From the NCBI GenBank assembly GCA_050291245.1, contig JBNKJP010000059.1:1-64000 (forward strand): DNA of 64,000 nt. Direction: 5' to 3'. This DNA is from Thiodiazotropha sp050291245 (GTDB lineage Bacteria; Pseudomonadota; Gammaproteobacteria; Chromatiales; Chromatiaceae). Of this stretch, positions 1 to 9,408 are shown piece by piece. Under the pieces are notes generated by a model. That model made no database searches, had not been told where the DNA came from, and worked only from the letters and a program-made list of their open reading frames with translations. How positions within the stretch are numbered: position 1 is the first letter of the stretch; every line of letters starts with the position of its first letter. The position numbers and the translations under genes were made by a program.

Positions 1-378
1 TGGCTGGTGATGCGCCGTTGAGATGGGGATCGGGTATGCTTGCGGGAAGTTTGGGGCATGGGGATCGCTCCTGAGCAAAGGAGTGATCAGATTGAATGGC
101 CCTTCGTTGTTTGAAAAGAGTGTCTTTGGCCGGACGCTTACGCTGGAACAACTTTGGGCATGTACCTTTCCATCATCGATTGGATCACTCTCCTCGGCGT
201 TCAATTCGAACTTGGCGAGTTGGTTCATCTCCTCATCCGTTAAGAACGAAGCAATATTCTCTGTCGTGAGAATACTAAGTTCTGGAAGTGCCGCAGCTAT
301 ACTCATAAGGCGTTCTGAATCGATATTCCGGTCAACAAATTCAGTGATCCTGGCATTCTCTAACAGCGCCATGCGCAT
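1..378 (-). CDS. Hypothetical protein, partial (3' end beyond window)
   Basis: An open frame reads from an ATG at 378 to the left edge without a stop (126 codons). It lies 11 bp downstream of the stop of the coiled-coil gene at 390-1052, on the same strand, so the two probably form an operon. The visible N-terminus is acidic and helical (ALLENARITEFV..., then a segment rich in Leu, Glu and Asn), followed by a Ser/Pro-rich stretch that looks disordered. No family is recognised. The overlapping plus-strand frame at 23-451 is taken to be its shadow. The start could also be the second ATG at 372. Confidence 0.5.
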   Translation of the reverse strand, partial: MRMALLENARITEFVDRNIDSERLMSIAAALPELSILTTENIASFLTDEEMNQLAKFELNAEESDPIDDGKVHAQSCSSVSVRPKTLFSNNEGPFNLITPLLRSDPHAPNFPQAYPIPISTAHHQP

Positions 379-389
379 CTCGGGTTATC

Positions 390-1052
390 TTAAGAGAACT
401 CCCCCCGGGATTCACTCAATTCCCGGTTCAACCGATCGCACTCCTGAATGAGTTTGGCTTTCTCGCCGCTCAACTCATCGAGATCATCACTGAGCATCTC
501 GATGGCGATCTCCTGTACCTGTCTCTCACGGCGTAACAGATCGGAATGTTGCGCCTGCGCTTCGGCCTTGGAGCGTTTCTCCTCCGCCACCGCCAGGGCC
601 TTGCGCAGTGCCATCAACTCTTCGTTTGAAACGTCGATCTGCTGGCGTTCCATCTCCAGCAGCACCTCCCGCAATCCGGCGTTTTCGTGTTTCAGGGCTG
701 TCAGCTGCCGGTGACTCGACTCCAGCTGCTCGATCAGCACCTGCTCTCGATTACGCGCTTCATCCATTTGTTGCGCCAACTGGTTTTGCAGGTCTTGGTA
801 TTTTTCGCTCAGGGTACTGTTTTCACCCTTCAGCTTGTTGATGAGCAGTTTTCCCAGTTTTCGTTCCGCTTGCGCATGAACAACCGCCTGGCGCAGATTC
901 TCCCGTTCCTTGCGCGGCTTTGCGACGGCGGAGACATGACGCCGAGCGGACCGCTGTTGAGGCGTATCCATGCGCACCAGATCGACCTGACGCACATGCA
1001 ACCGACTGCCATCCTCGGCTTTTTCATCCTGATTCGCGAACATTGAGCACAT
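390..1052 (-). CDS. Coiled-coil protein of unknown function
   Basis: The 220-residue product is almost entirely charged alpha-helix with heptad-like Leu/Ala spacing from about residue 45 to the C-terminus, and is rich in Glu, Gln, Arg and Leu. There is no signal peptide or membrane segment, so it is probably cytoplasmic. The N-terminal 45 residues are basic and low in complexity. No catalytic motif is visible. A plausible role is structural or as an adaptor, but this is only inferred from the coiled coil. A second in-frame ATG lies at 1043. The gene is followed by the partial gene at 1-378 on the same strand. Confidence 0.6.
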   Translation of the reverse strand: MCSMFANQDEKAEDGSRLHVRQVDLVRMDTPQQRSARRHVSAVAKPRKERENLRQAVVHAQAERKLGKLLINKLKGENSTLSEKYQDLQNQLAQQMDEARNREQVLIEQLESSHRQLTALKHENAGLREVLLEMERQQIDVSNEELMALRKALAVAEEKRSKAEAQAQHSDLLRRERQVQEIAIEMLSDDLDELSGEKAKLIQECDRLNRELSESRGEFS

Positions 1053-1141
1053 TGTACAAAACCACTATCCAAACCAAATCCCGAACCCAACGTTGTTAGC
1101 GGACTCGTTCCTTGGCCCTAACAACGGCCGCCCCAATCAAA

Positions 1142-1175
1142 GGCAAGCACCCAATAGACGGCATGTGGGCTTGCC
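1142..1175 (-). terminator. Probable Rho-independent terminator after the xylanase gene
   Basis: A hairpin with arms GGCAAGC-CCCA (one bulged base) lies 45 bp past the stop of the GH10 gene. Read on the minus strand it is followed by CTTTGATT, a weak T-rich tail. A second inverted repeat (GTTGTTAG/CTAACAAC) lies just beyond it at about 1091-1125. Confidence 0.45.
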
Positions 1176-1219
1176 ATAATAGCATTACGCAGTCGCTCCT
1201 CTCAAACGGGAGGCGCGCC

Positions 1220-3397
1220 TCACAGCAACCCGTCAGCGAATCCCTGCAGCGCCGGTTTGGTCTGAAAATTTTCATCAAACAGCAAGGGCCAGTCAGGCTG
1301 TTCCGGCGTGTTCAGCCAGCTATCCGCATCCCACACGCCCCACACAGTGATACCCCCGCGCAATCCAGGCGGTACCGCACGGCGATAGGCCGCAACAATC
1401 TGATGATAGCGTTCCTTTTGTATCGCAGCCGCCTCGGAGGTCAAACTCCGGTATACGGGAGCTGAGGCATCGTAGGGGTTGTTAACACGCACATCGAGTT
1501 CCGAAATCTTGACCTTCAACCCTCTGTCCGCCACCGCTTTCATGGCGCTTTCGAGGGTACTGGTGCTTGGCCAGCTCGCGAGCACATGCATTTGAAAGCC
1601 CACCCCGGTGATGGGTACGCCACGCGCCTTCAATCCATCGATCAGGGCCAGCAGATTTTCGGTTTTGGCGCCACCATTCTCAATGCTGTAATCGTTGTAA
1701 TAAAGATCGGCGAACGGGTCCGCCTCACGGGCATCGATGAAGGCGCGATCGATGTAATCCAGCCCCATCTTTTGATAAAAAATGCTGTTGCGAAAACCGT
1801 TGACCGCACCACTCTCGCCGTTGTCCGCAAGCGCTTCATTGACCACATCCCAACTGACGACCTTCCCCGAATAGTGCGAGACAATCGTCTGGACATGCCG
1901 TTTGAGCATGGCCGCAAAGTCTCCCGTGTAGTTTTTCATGAAACCCGGCACCTGATAGTCAGAGTGCCAAATCAGGGTATGGCCGTGCAGGTCCAACCCG
2001 TGGGCATCGGCAAAGGCGGCCAACGCATCGGCCTGGGTGAAGTTGAAGCTGTACTCCGAAGGGTGAAGATAACTCATCTTCATGATGTTGCCCGCGGTCA
2101 TCTGATCGAAATGCGGAAACACCACCGCCTGTTGCCGCGCACTGGTCGCGCTGTTGATGATGCTGTTGGCTTCGTTGCCCGCATTGACAGCCACGCCGAC
2201 GGGAAAATCCGCCAGGCTCTTCAGGCTGGTCACCCCGGTATTGTTGTCCACAACGGATTGCGTTACCCGCAGCTTCACGCTGACTTGACTGCTCAGCTCA
2301 CCGTCATCGATGCTCAGTTGGAAGGTGTATTCGGTGGTTTGATCCACATCCGGCGCGACAAAGCTGAGGGTCGGGCTCGTGCTATCTCCCAGCATGATCT
2401 CGTCGCCTTGAGTCTGCACCCAGGTGTAGTTCAGGGCATCGCCATCCGGATCGTAGGAAGCACTTCCATCCAGTGTAACCGCCTGTCCGGAGCTGACCTC
2501 CTGATCCCCGGCACTCCTCGCCACAGGGGCGCGGTTTGCGGTTCCGGTGTCTTGGTCACCACAACGGCCATCCACCGGATCGAGATACCAGCGCTGATAG
2601 GCCGAGGCACGATCGCTCTGCTGATAAACATTCGAACCCGCCTGCCCATCGGCCACCGAAAGGGCTTTTCCACTATGCCGGGAAAGGATCGTAAAGAGCC
2701 CCGTAGTGGAACGCTGCAACGCCCACTGCTGATTGGACCCGCCATGATACTGCCACTGCTGGACATTACCGCCCTCTTCGCCTGACCACCCGGAAACATC
2801 CAGGGCAAGACCACTGTGAACAGCGCTCAACGACCAATAGCCGTTACCCAGATCGGCGAGTTGGAACTGCTGATTGCGAGCCGCGCCGTAGGGCCACTGG
2901 ATCAGGTTGCCCCCATTGTCCGTTGCGGCGTAGGCGATATCGAGGGCCTTACCGCTACCCTGGTTGACCAGGCTGTAATAGCCTCCGCTCAACGGATCCG
3001 AAGTACAGTGGCCGCCCGTGTCGAGATTGGTGCCAAGTCCGGGCGTGGCACTGCTTGCATTCGAGTTGCCCACCTGATTGTCGGTATCGATGTATTTGAC
3101 CCAATACCAATACGCCTGCCCGCTGCTGACCGATGTATCGGTGTATTGACGAGCACTGCCCCCGAGAATCGCGATTCGACTGCGGCCACTAGGATTGGAA
3201 TCCGTATCCCGGTAGAGCTGGATATTTCTGAGGGTCCCATCCACGGACCAGGACAGTTCGACACTGGCTGCCCCACCGCTCGCCTGAAGCGACACACTCG
3301 CGGAGGAAGCTGCGTGAACCTGGCCAACAGAGACCATTACAGCCACGATCCAGGCGCTCAGATAACGACTCAACAACCCACTGTTCCACATAATCAT
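1220..3397 (-). CDS. Secreted modular GH10 endo-1,4-beta-xylanase
   Basis: This enzyme should hydrolyse the beta-1,4-xylan backbone outside the cell. Using the ATG at 3397 (a GAGAGG ribosome site lies upstream) gives 725 residues that begin directly with a signal peptide; a longer frame from 3472 adds 25 residues that do not look like a leader. Domain order: signal peptide 1-29, fibronectin-III-like module 33-118, ricin-type beta-trefoil lectin about 135-280 (three QxW-like repeats such as NQQW), PKD/cadherin-like domain 287-380, GH10 barrel 393-725. The acid/base Glu is E521 in WDVVNEAL and the nucleophile is E633 in KISELDV; HGHTLIWH is also conserved. It belongs to a run of five minus-strand genes for secreted wall-degrading proteins that share the same modules. 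Confidence 0.95.
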   Translation of the reverse strand: MIMWNSGLLSRYLSAWIVAVMVSVGQVHAASSASVSLQASGGAASVELSWSVDGTLRNIQLYRDTDSNPSGRSRIAILGGSARQYTDTSVSSGQAYWYWVKYIDTDNQVGNSNASSATPGLGTNLDTGGHCTSDPLSGGYYSLVNQGSGKALDIAYAATDNGGNLIQWPYGAARNQQFQLADLGNGYWSLSAVHSGLALDVSGWSGEEGGNVQQWQYHGGSNQQWALQRSTTGLFTILSRHSGKALSVADGQAGSNVYQQSDRASAYQRWYLDPVDGRCGDQDTGTANRAPVARSAGDQEVSSGQAVTLDGSASYDPDGDALNYTWVQTQGDEIMLGDSTSPTLSFVAPDVDQTTEYTFQLSIDDGELSSQVSVKLRVTQSVVDNNTGVTSLKSLADFPVGVAVNAGNEANSIINSATSARQQAVVFPHFDQMTAGNIMKMSYLHPSEYSFNFTQADALAAFADAHGLDLHGHTLIWHSDYQVPGFMKNYTGDFAAMLKRHVQTIVSHYSGKVVSWDVVNEALADNGESGAVNGFRNSIFYQKMGLDYIDRAFIDAREADPFADLYYNDYSIENGGAKTENLLALIDGLKARGVPITGVGFQMHVLASWPSTSTLESAMKAVADRGLKVKISELDVRVNNPYDASAPVYRSLTSEAAAIQKERYHQIVAAYRRAVPPGLRGGITVWGVWDADSWLNTPEQPDWPLLFDENFQTKPALQGFADGLL

Positions 3398-3496
3398 CTT
3401 GGGAGCCTCTCTTAATATCACTGCCACTTCCTTACGAAAACTGAGCCACAAACCCATGCCAAGCACCTGCAAATGGACTCAGCAAACCCTGGGTCT

Positions 3497-3525
3497 GCAT
3501 TCCCACGCAGAGCGTGGGAACGAGG
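3497..3525. repeat. REP-like palindrome (single copy)
   Basis: The imperfect palindrome TTCCCACGCAGAGCGTGGGAA, followed by CGAGG, sits between the xylanase and PL9 genes. The same core recurs in pairs at about 22.1, 23.3 and 28.3 kb, always between genes. Such elements typically form mRNA hairpins. Confidence 0.75.
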
Positions 3526-3622
3526 ACCCAGCCATCCCCCTTCTTGCCTTCATCAGGATCAGTCAACAGAGTCCGTCTGACAACAACCGCCTTTTATTAA
3601 CCCGGCGACTCAGTATGTGGTG

Positions 3623-5575
3623 TTAATAGTTGGACTCGAACGCACCAAGATCCGGGGCGCTTCCCTGGTAGGGAAGGTTGACATCCACGCCCGCGTCGAT
3701 GAGATCGCTACCGTTCAACAACTTGAAGTAGTTGACATCGGGCAGACTGCCGTCGGCTTTACGCGGCGCCAACAGTTCGTCGATCGCCATACTGGCAAAG
3801 TCTACCGACGTGGCCGTCAATCCGTTCTGCCAGCTGTTGTGGGAGATATCCGTGGTATCCGCTTTCAGACTGTCACTTGCGCCAACCGAGATGCTGTTCT
3901 TGATGGTTAGCTTCTGCGCCTTATTCGAACTGCTGAAATTGATGTTTTTGCCGTTATTGTGCGCGATCACATTGTAGAGGGTCACCGCGCCACGGTTACT
4001 GTTATGGTCATAACCGTCAACCGCGTTTCCGGCTGCAATGGTGTTGATACAGACGGCATTGTGTTTCAGATCCTTGCCATCGCTACCCCCGGTTTTGAAG
4101 CCATTTCCGTCACCCTTGCCAAGAGACCCGTCCTTCAGATAGCCATTGCGTATGGCCCAGGTGTTTTCATAGGTGGTGGTGATATTGTTGGCGCCACGCA
4201 GATAACCATCGAAACCGTCATCGAGATTGTTCCAGGCACGACAACCGACGAATTTGTTGCCGCTGCCCACATCGAGTTTTGCAGCAAAACCGTCCGCGTT
4301 TTCAAGCGAGGAGTCCGCGTTGTAGTAGGAATCGACATTCTTGATCAGGTTGTAGCTGGCGCCATTTCCAAGCTGCAATCCGGTATCCGAACACTCATAA
4401 AAACTGGAGAACTCGATGACATTGTTCGATCCTGAGATGAACATCCCGTTATCGCCCGCTTTTCGCACATCGATACCATAGACGTGCCAATAGTTGCCCG
4501 ACAGGACAAATCCCCGGTTGCTGGAACTTTCCGACATCTCAGAAAAATCAAATAGCGGACGCTGTGAATCTCCCGGGTACCGACTCAGGGTAATCGGCTT
4601 GGATGCGCTACCGTTGGCGGTCAGTTTTATCGTGCTGCCAAAGCGATAGGTACCCCCCCTGAGGTAGATGGTGGATCCCGCCTTGGCCTGGTCGATAGCC
4701 GTCAGCAGTTGCGCTTCAGACGCAACAACCTGACCATCCACGGGTTGACTTGCCCCTTTCGGGGTTGCGCTGAATGCATTGGAATTGTGCCATGCGCCAT
4801 CGGTCGTCCGGTATTTGAGCCAGAACCAATAGGTGGTGTCGTTGCTCAGACCACTCGCCGTATAACTTTGCGCATCGATACCCAAGGCGGCCAGACGCTT
4901 GCGTCCCGCCGGGTCGGAATCGGTATCGTAGTAGAGCTGCAGGTGAGTGATCGCCGGTATCGCCGCCCAACTGAGTTGGACCTGCTTGTCCCCCGCCGTG
5001 CCTTGGAGTGTAACGACCGGTTCATTCGCATCCCCCGCGCAGGACCCGTCGATCGGATTGAAAAACCAATGTTGAAAGGCAGAGGATTGGTCCGCGTACT
5101 GATAGACATCCGAACCTCTGGTGTTGTCGGCTACGCTCACCAACTTTCCGCTAAAGGCCGAACCGATCTTGAGTGCGCCGCTGCTCGTCTGGGTCAACTT
5201 CCACTGTTGCACTTCACCGCCCCAATAGCTCCACTGTTTGATGGTGCCACCGTCTTGGGTCGACCACCCGAAAACATCCAGGGACTTGCCGCTGTGGACG
5301 GCGCGAATGGCCCAGTATCCGTTACCCAGGTCCGTTACTTCGAACTGTTGGTTTTGATTATCGTGCGCGGACCATTGCAAAACATTTGCGCCGTCATCCA
5401 ACAAGGCCCCGCCGACATCCATGGCCAGGCCGCTGCCTTCATTGACCAGATGATAGATTCCACCCGTGACAGGCAACTGGATGCAATTTCCTGCGTGAAC
5501 CGCGCCCGAGGCCAACACCCCACTAACCACCAGACTCCGGATGATGCCTTCAGACAAAGTGACACTCTTTAACAT
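3623..5575 (-). CDS. Secreted PL9 pectate lyase with ricin and FN3-like modules
   Basis: Predicted to cleave polygalacturonate by beta-elimination outside the cell. The 650-residue protein has a signal peptide (1-28), a ricin-type lectin domain (about 33-182), a fibronectin-III-like module (about 187-272) and a right-handed parallel beta-helix (about 285-650). The helix carries PL9 hallmarks: an AGSTIYLRGGTY start, repeated GFxxx/NxIxNx coil motifs, DDGFDGYL, and KGDGNGFKTGG with the Lys-rich catalytic face, then a run ending in DLGAFE. The C-terminal half resembles family 9 Pel proteins of soft-rot bacteria. The next gene upstream on this strand (5783) is followed by a strong terminator, so this gene is probably transcribed from its own promoter in the 5576-5700 gap. 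Confidence 0.9.
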   Translation of the reverse strand: MLKSVTLSEGIIRSLVVSGVLASGAVHAGNCIQLPVTGGIYHLVNEGSGLAMDVGGALLDDGANVLQWSAHDNQNQQFEVTDLGNGYWAIRAVHSGKSLDVFGWSTQDGGTIKQWSYWGGEVQQWKLTQTSSGALKIGSAFSGKLVSVADNTRGSDVYQYADQSSAFQHWFFNPIDGSCAGDANEPVVTLQGTAGDKQVQLSWAAIPAITHLQLYYDTDSDPAGRKRLAALGIDAQSYTASGLSNDTTYWFWLKYRTTDGAWHNSNAFSATPKGASQPVDGQVVASEAQLLTAIDQAKAGSTIYLRGGTYRFGSTIKLTANGSASKPITLSRYPGDSQRPLFDFSEMSESSSNRGFVLSGNYWHVYGIDVRKAGDNGMFISGSNNVIEFSSFYECSDTGLQLGNGASYNLIKNVDSYYNADSSLENADGFAAKLDVGSGNKFVGCRAWNNLDDGFDGYLRGANNITTTYENTWAIRNGYLKDGSLGKGDGNGFKTGGSDGKDLKHNAVCINTIAAGNAVDGYDHNSNRGAVTLYNVIAHNNGKNINFSSSNKAQKLTIKNSISVGASDSLKADTTDISHNSWQNGLTATSVDFASMAIDELLAPRKADGSLPDVNYFKLLNGSDLIDAGVDVNLPYQGSAPDLGAFESNY

Positions 5576-5703
5576 GTTGATACATACTCATAGTGATGCT
5601 GATTTAGGATGTAAATTCCGCTGGTTTTCGCACTTCGAAAATACGCCCATTCTCATCCAGAACTGGCAACCACGATCACGCTAACGGGATATACAGCAAA
5701 AAA

Positions 5704-5734
5704 ACTCAGGCGACTGAAAGATCAGTCGCCGAGT
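5704..5734 (-). terminator. Rho-independent terminator after the PL1 gene
   Basis: A near-perfect hairpin (arms ACTC-GGCGACTGA and TCAGTCGCC-GAGT, one bulged base) lies about 50 bp past the stop at 5783. On the minus strand it runs directly into seven T residues (the A tract at 5698-5704), the classical layout. Confidence 0.85.
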
Positions 5735-5743
5735 CAGAAAGCG

Positions 5744-5765
5744 CCGGACCTGATCCCTGGTCCGG
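5744..5765 (-). terminator. Second hairpin of a tandem terminator
   Basis: A 7-bp stem CCGGACC/GGTCCGG with an 8-nt loop lies between the PL1 stop and the main terminator. It has no T tract, so it is probably an accessory hairpin. Confidence 0.4.
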
Positions 5766-5782
5766 TCTTTGAGGATTTCAGC

Positions 5783-7420
5783 TCAAAGGCATCCATCCAG
5801 TTTGCCAACCCCTGCGTTGTTATTCACATAGTCCCGAGTCTTTGACCCGGGAACCGCCGTATAGCTGTAGGCGGGTTTATAGGATACGGTCGAGCCCACA
5901 TTAGGACCGGCAATGATGCCGCTGCTCGTATTCTCCTCCCATGTAACATGGTCGAACACGTTGTCTGCGGTATCCCAATATCCCAGCGCATCGCTGTAGA
6001 AAGAGACAATCGGATTATTGACGTTCTCGAAATAGTTGCCTTCGATGCGCATCCGCGCTCCCATGCGCGCATTGATCGCCGTACTCATCACGTTCTCATA
6101 GTAGTTATTGGCGACATGCGCCTGACCGAAACGGAACAGGGGCATACGTGAGTTGGCGTTTTTCCAGTGGTTTCCGATGAAGCTCACGCGACGCTCATAG
6201 GCATTACTGTCGCTGGAGCCCCACAGGGAGGTTTTCCAGCTATCGTGCAGGTAGTTATAGGAGATCGTGATGTTGTCGATTTCATCCTTGCCGCTGACCA
6301 GTTCATCATAGTAGTCCTTATCCACATTCAGGCTGTTGTAGACCTCGTTGTGGTCAATCCAGACATGGTGAGAATTACCTTGAATGCTGATCCCGTCTTT
6401 CTGGCCGATGCGGTTGTAGCGGATGGTCAGGTTGCGCACGATGATGTTGTTGGCGCGCACGATGTTGATACCGATACCGTCGAGCAGGGCTCGAGTACCC
6501 ACACCGATAATCGAGACATTCGACATATCCTTGACATCGAACTGTTGGGCACCCGCACTGTTGCCCGGTGTCAGTGTGCCATTCACATAGATAGTCAGGG
6601 GTGTGGTGTCTTTACGTTTGGCGTAAAGTGCATCGACCAGTTCCGCGCCTGTCGATACCGTAATGGTATTACCTCCCGCGCCTCCTGTTGTACCCCCATC
6701 GATGGAAGCGAAACCCGGTACGGCATTGGCCGCAGAGCAGGAGAGTTTGCCACTGGAGCCGTTGCCTGTATCAGGCGTCGGAGCCGGAGCGGGAACCGGA
6801 TCAGCATTCACAGCCATGGGTATAGCCGTTCCAGCCGCGGAGTTACCCACCTTCCGGTTCTCATCGGTATATTTGATCCAATACCAGTACTGGGTTCCGT
6901 TGGACACGTTTTGATCGGTAAAGCTGCGCTCCGAGCCTCTTAGAAACGCCACCCGTCCCCGGCCATGCGGGTCGGAATCGGTGTCGCGCATCACCTGAAC
7001 GCTGGTAATAGTTCCATTCACATTCCAGGTGAGGTCTACTTTTCCATCCCCACCGGTTGCGCTGAGACTCACTGATGGCGACTGTGAGGCATCACCATTC
7101 GAGGGGCTATCTCCCGAAGAGGTATTGCCGCCGAATGAACTACCCGTCGAAGCATTCTTACTGATAGAGCACTCCTTGACCCGTTTCGCGGGAATCGGAT
7201 CCGCACCAAATGTATCGACACCGCAGACGAACGAACCACTCAATACCTTGTAGACAAACTGTCCGGACGCGCCAAAGGCGACGTTGGTGTTATCGGCGAC
7301 CGAGCATGTGGAACCGACTTTGCAAATGGTCTTATATCCAGCGGGACGATTGGTTGCCGCGATGGCGCTACCGGCCATCAGAACCAAACAAATACCCACG
7401 CTAACCTTTTTCAAATTCAT
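5783..7420 (-). CDS. Secreted PL1 pectate lyase
   Basis: Predicted calcium-dependent pectate lyase of 545 residues. After a signal peptide (1-21) there is a roughly 65-residue Cys-containing N-terminal domain (four Cys; no family recognised), a Ser/Gly linker, a fibronectin-III-like module (about 118-203) and a PL1 beta-helix (about 235-545). Diagnostic PL1 features are VWIDHNEVY (Ca-binding face), the KTSLWGSSD segment, and RMPLFRFGQAHVANNYY, which contains the catalytic and substrate-binding Arg residues. Unlike its neighbours it lacks the ricin domain. Only 36 bp separate it from the upstream PL1 gene, which suggests cotranscription; the mRNA should end at the terminator at 5704-5734. Confidence 0.93.
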   Translation of the reverse strand: MNLKKVSVGICLVLMAGSAIAATNRPAGYKTICKVGSTCSVADNTNVAFGASGQFVYKVLSGSFVCGVDTFGADPIPAKRVKECSISKNASTGSSFGGNTSSGDSPSNGDASQSPSVSLSATGGDGKVDLTWNVNGTITSVQVMRDTDSDPHGRGRVAFLRGSERSFTDQNVSNGTQYWYWIKYTDENRKVGNSAAGTAIPMAVNADPVPAPAPTPDTGNGSSGKLSCSAANAVPGFASIDGGTTGGAGGNTITVSTGAELVDALYAKRKDTTPLTIYVNGTLTPGNSAGAQQFDVKDMSNVSIIGVGTRALLDGIGINIVRANNIIVRNLTIRYNRIGQKDGISIQGNSHHVWIDHNEVYNSLNVDKDYYDELVSGKDEIDNITISYNYLHDSWKTSLWGSSDSNAYERRVSFIGNHWKNANSRMPLFRFGQAHVANNYYENVMSTAINARMGARMRIEGNYFENVNNPIVSFYSDALGYWDTADNVFDHVTWEENTSSGIIAGPNVGSTVSYKPAYSYTAVPGSKTRDYVNNNAGVGKLDGCL

Positions 7421-7456
7421 CTTTCGATATTCCCCAATTTTTTAATAATATATCGA

Positions 7457-9340
7457 TCAATTAGGCCCGGCGCCCTGGTCCACGATACCCGGCACATTGT
7501 TGACGGAATCCAGCGAGTAGGAATACAGGCTGATGTCTCCGAAAACCGTGCTTCCGGTATCCCTATCCGGATCACTGGCGGATATGCCGGTATATCGATT
7601 CGATGAAAGATCGGCATCGATCAGACCGTTACCCGTATCCCAATGAGGTTTCGCGGCGTTCTCGAAATAGTTGCCTTCCACCTTGGCCTGGGCACCACTT
7701 CCGACGCCGATCGAGAAGTAGGTAACGTTCTTCCAGAAATTGTTGAACAGATGCACCCTGCTGGCCGCTCCGTCGATCTTGGGATTGCGTCCGGAGATAT
7801 TGCGCCAGTCATTGTGATGCAGGGTTACCTGAGAGTTCGAAATCAGTTGGGTGTAGTGGTGTTTGCCGCCACATACTGCTTCGTTTTCACCTTTGAACTG
7901 ATTCCAGCTCAGGGTCACGTTATTGCTGTCATACATATCGATATGACCGTCACTGATCAGATTGAAACGCAGATGATCGAGCCAGACATGGCTGGTACGG
8001 TTCATCGAAATCCCGTCTCCCGCCTCAATCAAACCCGGATTGATATTCTCGATGGTGAGATTGCGGATAATGATGTTGCGCACATCCTGCAGATAGAGAT
8101 TCGCGCCGATCAGTTTGACGTTGGGACCAACGCCCTCCAGAGTCTTGTTCGACTTAACGGTGATGACCCGCTCATCCCGAGTGCGGTTGACCAGGTCGTT
8201 ATTGCTCTGCGAACCCAACTCCGTGCAGGTTTGATCACCTACGGGTATCCGGTAAAACAGTTTGTTCGGATCATCCGCATAGTCGGGACAGTGAATTTCA
8301 CAGGCCTGCTGGGTACGTGGCGCGGTACGGCAGTCAATCACGGTGTTCGCCGGGATGCGCACAACAGCGGGATTGCTGCTTGAAAGGGCGGACGCCAGTT
8401 CATCACAACCGCTTACCGTGACCAACGCAGCATTGCCACCGCCTGTGGTGCCGGCCAGACCATCGCTGCCGGCCTGGGCGGCGAATCCGATCAGACCACC
8501 GTTATCGGGAACCGGTGTCGACGTTGCCGGTGTCGCACTGCCGGCATTGGAGTTGGCCATATCGCCATTGGCGTCTTGATATTTGATCCAGTACCAATAG
8601 GTGACCCCATCACTTACGCCGGTGTCGCGATAGCTTGTTGAGGAACCCGGGAGGATGGCGATGCGTCCTCGGCCTTGGGGATTGCTGTCGGTATCCCGCA
8701 TGATCTGAATATTGCCGATCACACCCTCCGAACTCCAGGAGAGATCGATAAATCCGTCTCCCCCCTGGGCGCTGAGGGTCACCGAAGTGGGTTTGACATC
8801 AGTGGCGTTATCGCCGCACCCCATATCCACCGGATTTAAATACCAACGCTGATAGGGTGATGCGGTATCGCCCTGCTGATACACATTGCCGCCGTTAGCG
8901 GCATTAGCGACCGTCAGGGATTGTCCGCTGTGACGCGAGACGATATTGAACGCACCCGTGGAGGCACGTTTGAGCTGCCACTGCTGATTGTTGCCCCCGT
9001 GATAATCCCATTGATGGATATTCGCCCCATCGCTGCTCGACCAACCGGACACATCCACATAGCGACCACTGTGCGCCGCCGCCAACGACCAGTACCCATT
9101 GCCCAGATCGGTCAGATAGAAATGCTGGTTGTCACTCCCCTGTTCGGTCCACTGAATGACATTGCCCCCATTCCCCGTCGCTGCACCGGCAATGTCGAGG
9201 GCCTTACCACTGCCATAGTTGACGATGCTGTAGAAGTGGTCGCTAACCGGATCAGAAGTGCAATTGTCCGCGACCGAGACCCGCGAGAACGCCAACACGG
9301 GCACAAGCGCCAGACCGATCAATCTCATATGTGTGTTCAT
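7457..9340 (-). CDS. Secreted PL1-family pectate/pectin lyase with ricin and FN3-like modules
   Basis: A 627-residue secreted polysaccharide lyase: signal peptide (1-24), ricin-type lectin domain (about 26-175), fibronectin-III-like module (about 182-268), then a PL1 beta-helix (about 280-627). PL1 motifs visible are VRNIIIRNLTI, SHVWLDHLRF, an Asp-rich ISDGHIDMYD loop and SGRNPKIDG with the catalytic Arg. A Cys-rich insertion near the start of the helix (CRTAP..CEIHCPDY, then CTELG) recalls the pectin lyase branch of PL1, so pectin rather than pectate could be the substrate; this cannot be settled by eye. It lies 68 bp downstream of the metallopeptidase-like gene and 36 bp upstream of the other PL1 gene. 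Confidence 0.9.
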   Translation of the reverse strand: MNTHMRLIGLALVPVLAFSRVSVADNCTSDPVSDHFYSIVNYGSGKALDIAGAATGNGGNVIQWTEQGSDNQHFYLTDLGNGYWSLAAAHSGRYVDVSGWSSSDGANIHQWDYHGGNNQQWQLKRASTGAFNIVSRHSGQSLTVANAANGGNVYQQGDTASPYQRWYLNPVDMGCGDNATDVKPTSVTLSAQGGDGFIDLSWSSEGVIGNIQIMRDTDSNPQGRGRIAILPGSSTSYRDTGVSDGVTYWYWIKYQDANGDMANSNAGSATPATSTPVPDNGGLIGFAAQAGSDGLAGTTGGGNAALVTVSGCDELASALSSSNPAVVRIPANTVIDCRTAPRTQQACEIHCPDYADDPNKLFYRIPVGDQTCTELGSQSNNDLVNRTRDERVITVKSNKTLEGVGPNVKLIGANLYLQDVRNIIIRNLTIENINPGLIEAGDGISMNRTSHVWLDHLRFNLISDGHIDMYDSNNVTLSWNQFKGENEAVCGGKHHYTQLISNSQVTLHHNDWRNISGRNPKIDGAASRVHLFNNFWKNVTYFSIGVGSGAQAKVEGNYFENAAKPHWDTGNGLIDADLSSNRYTGISASDPDRDTGSTVFGDISLYSYSLDSVNNVPGIVDQGAGPN

Positions 9341-9408
9341 CGTTTATCCCGTATACACAGGAACAGCACCGGCACCGGCGCTGTTCCATTTCCAGAGAAA
9401 CGCCTACG

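Noticed and set aside
1586..2785. Long plus-strand frame opposite the xylanase gene (399 codons), and similar frames opposite the PL9, PL1 and peptidase-like genes.
   Set aside because: They are antisense shadows of well-supported genes, with no family features of their own.
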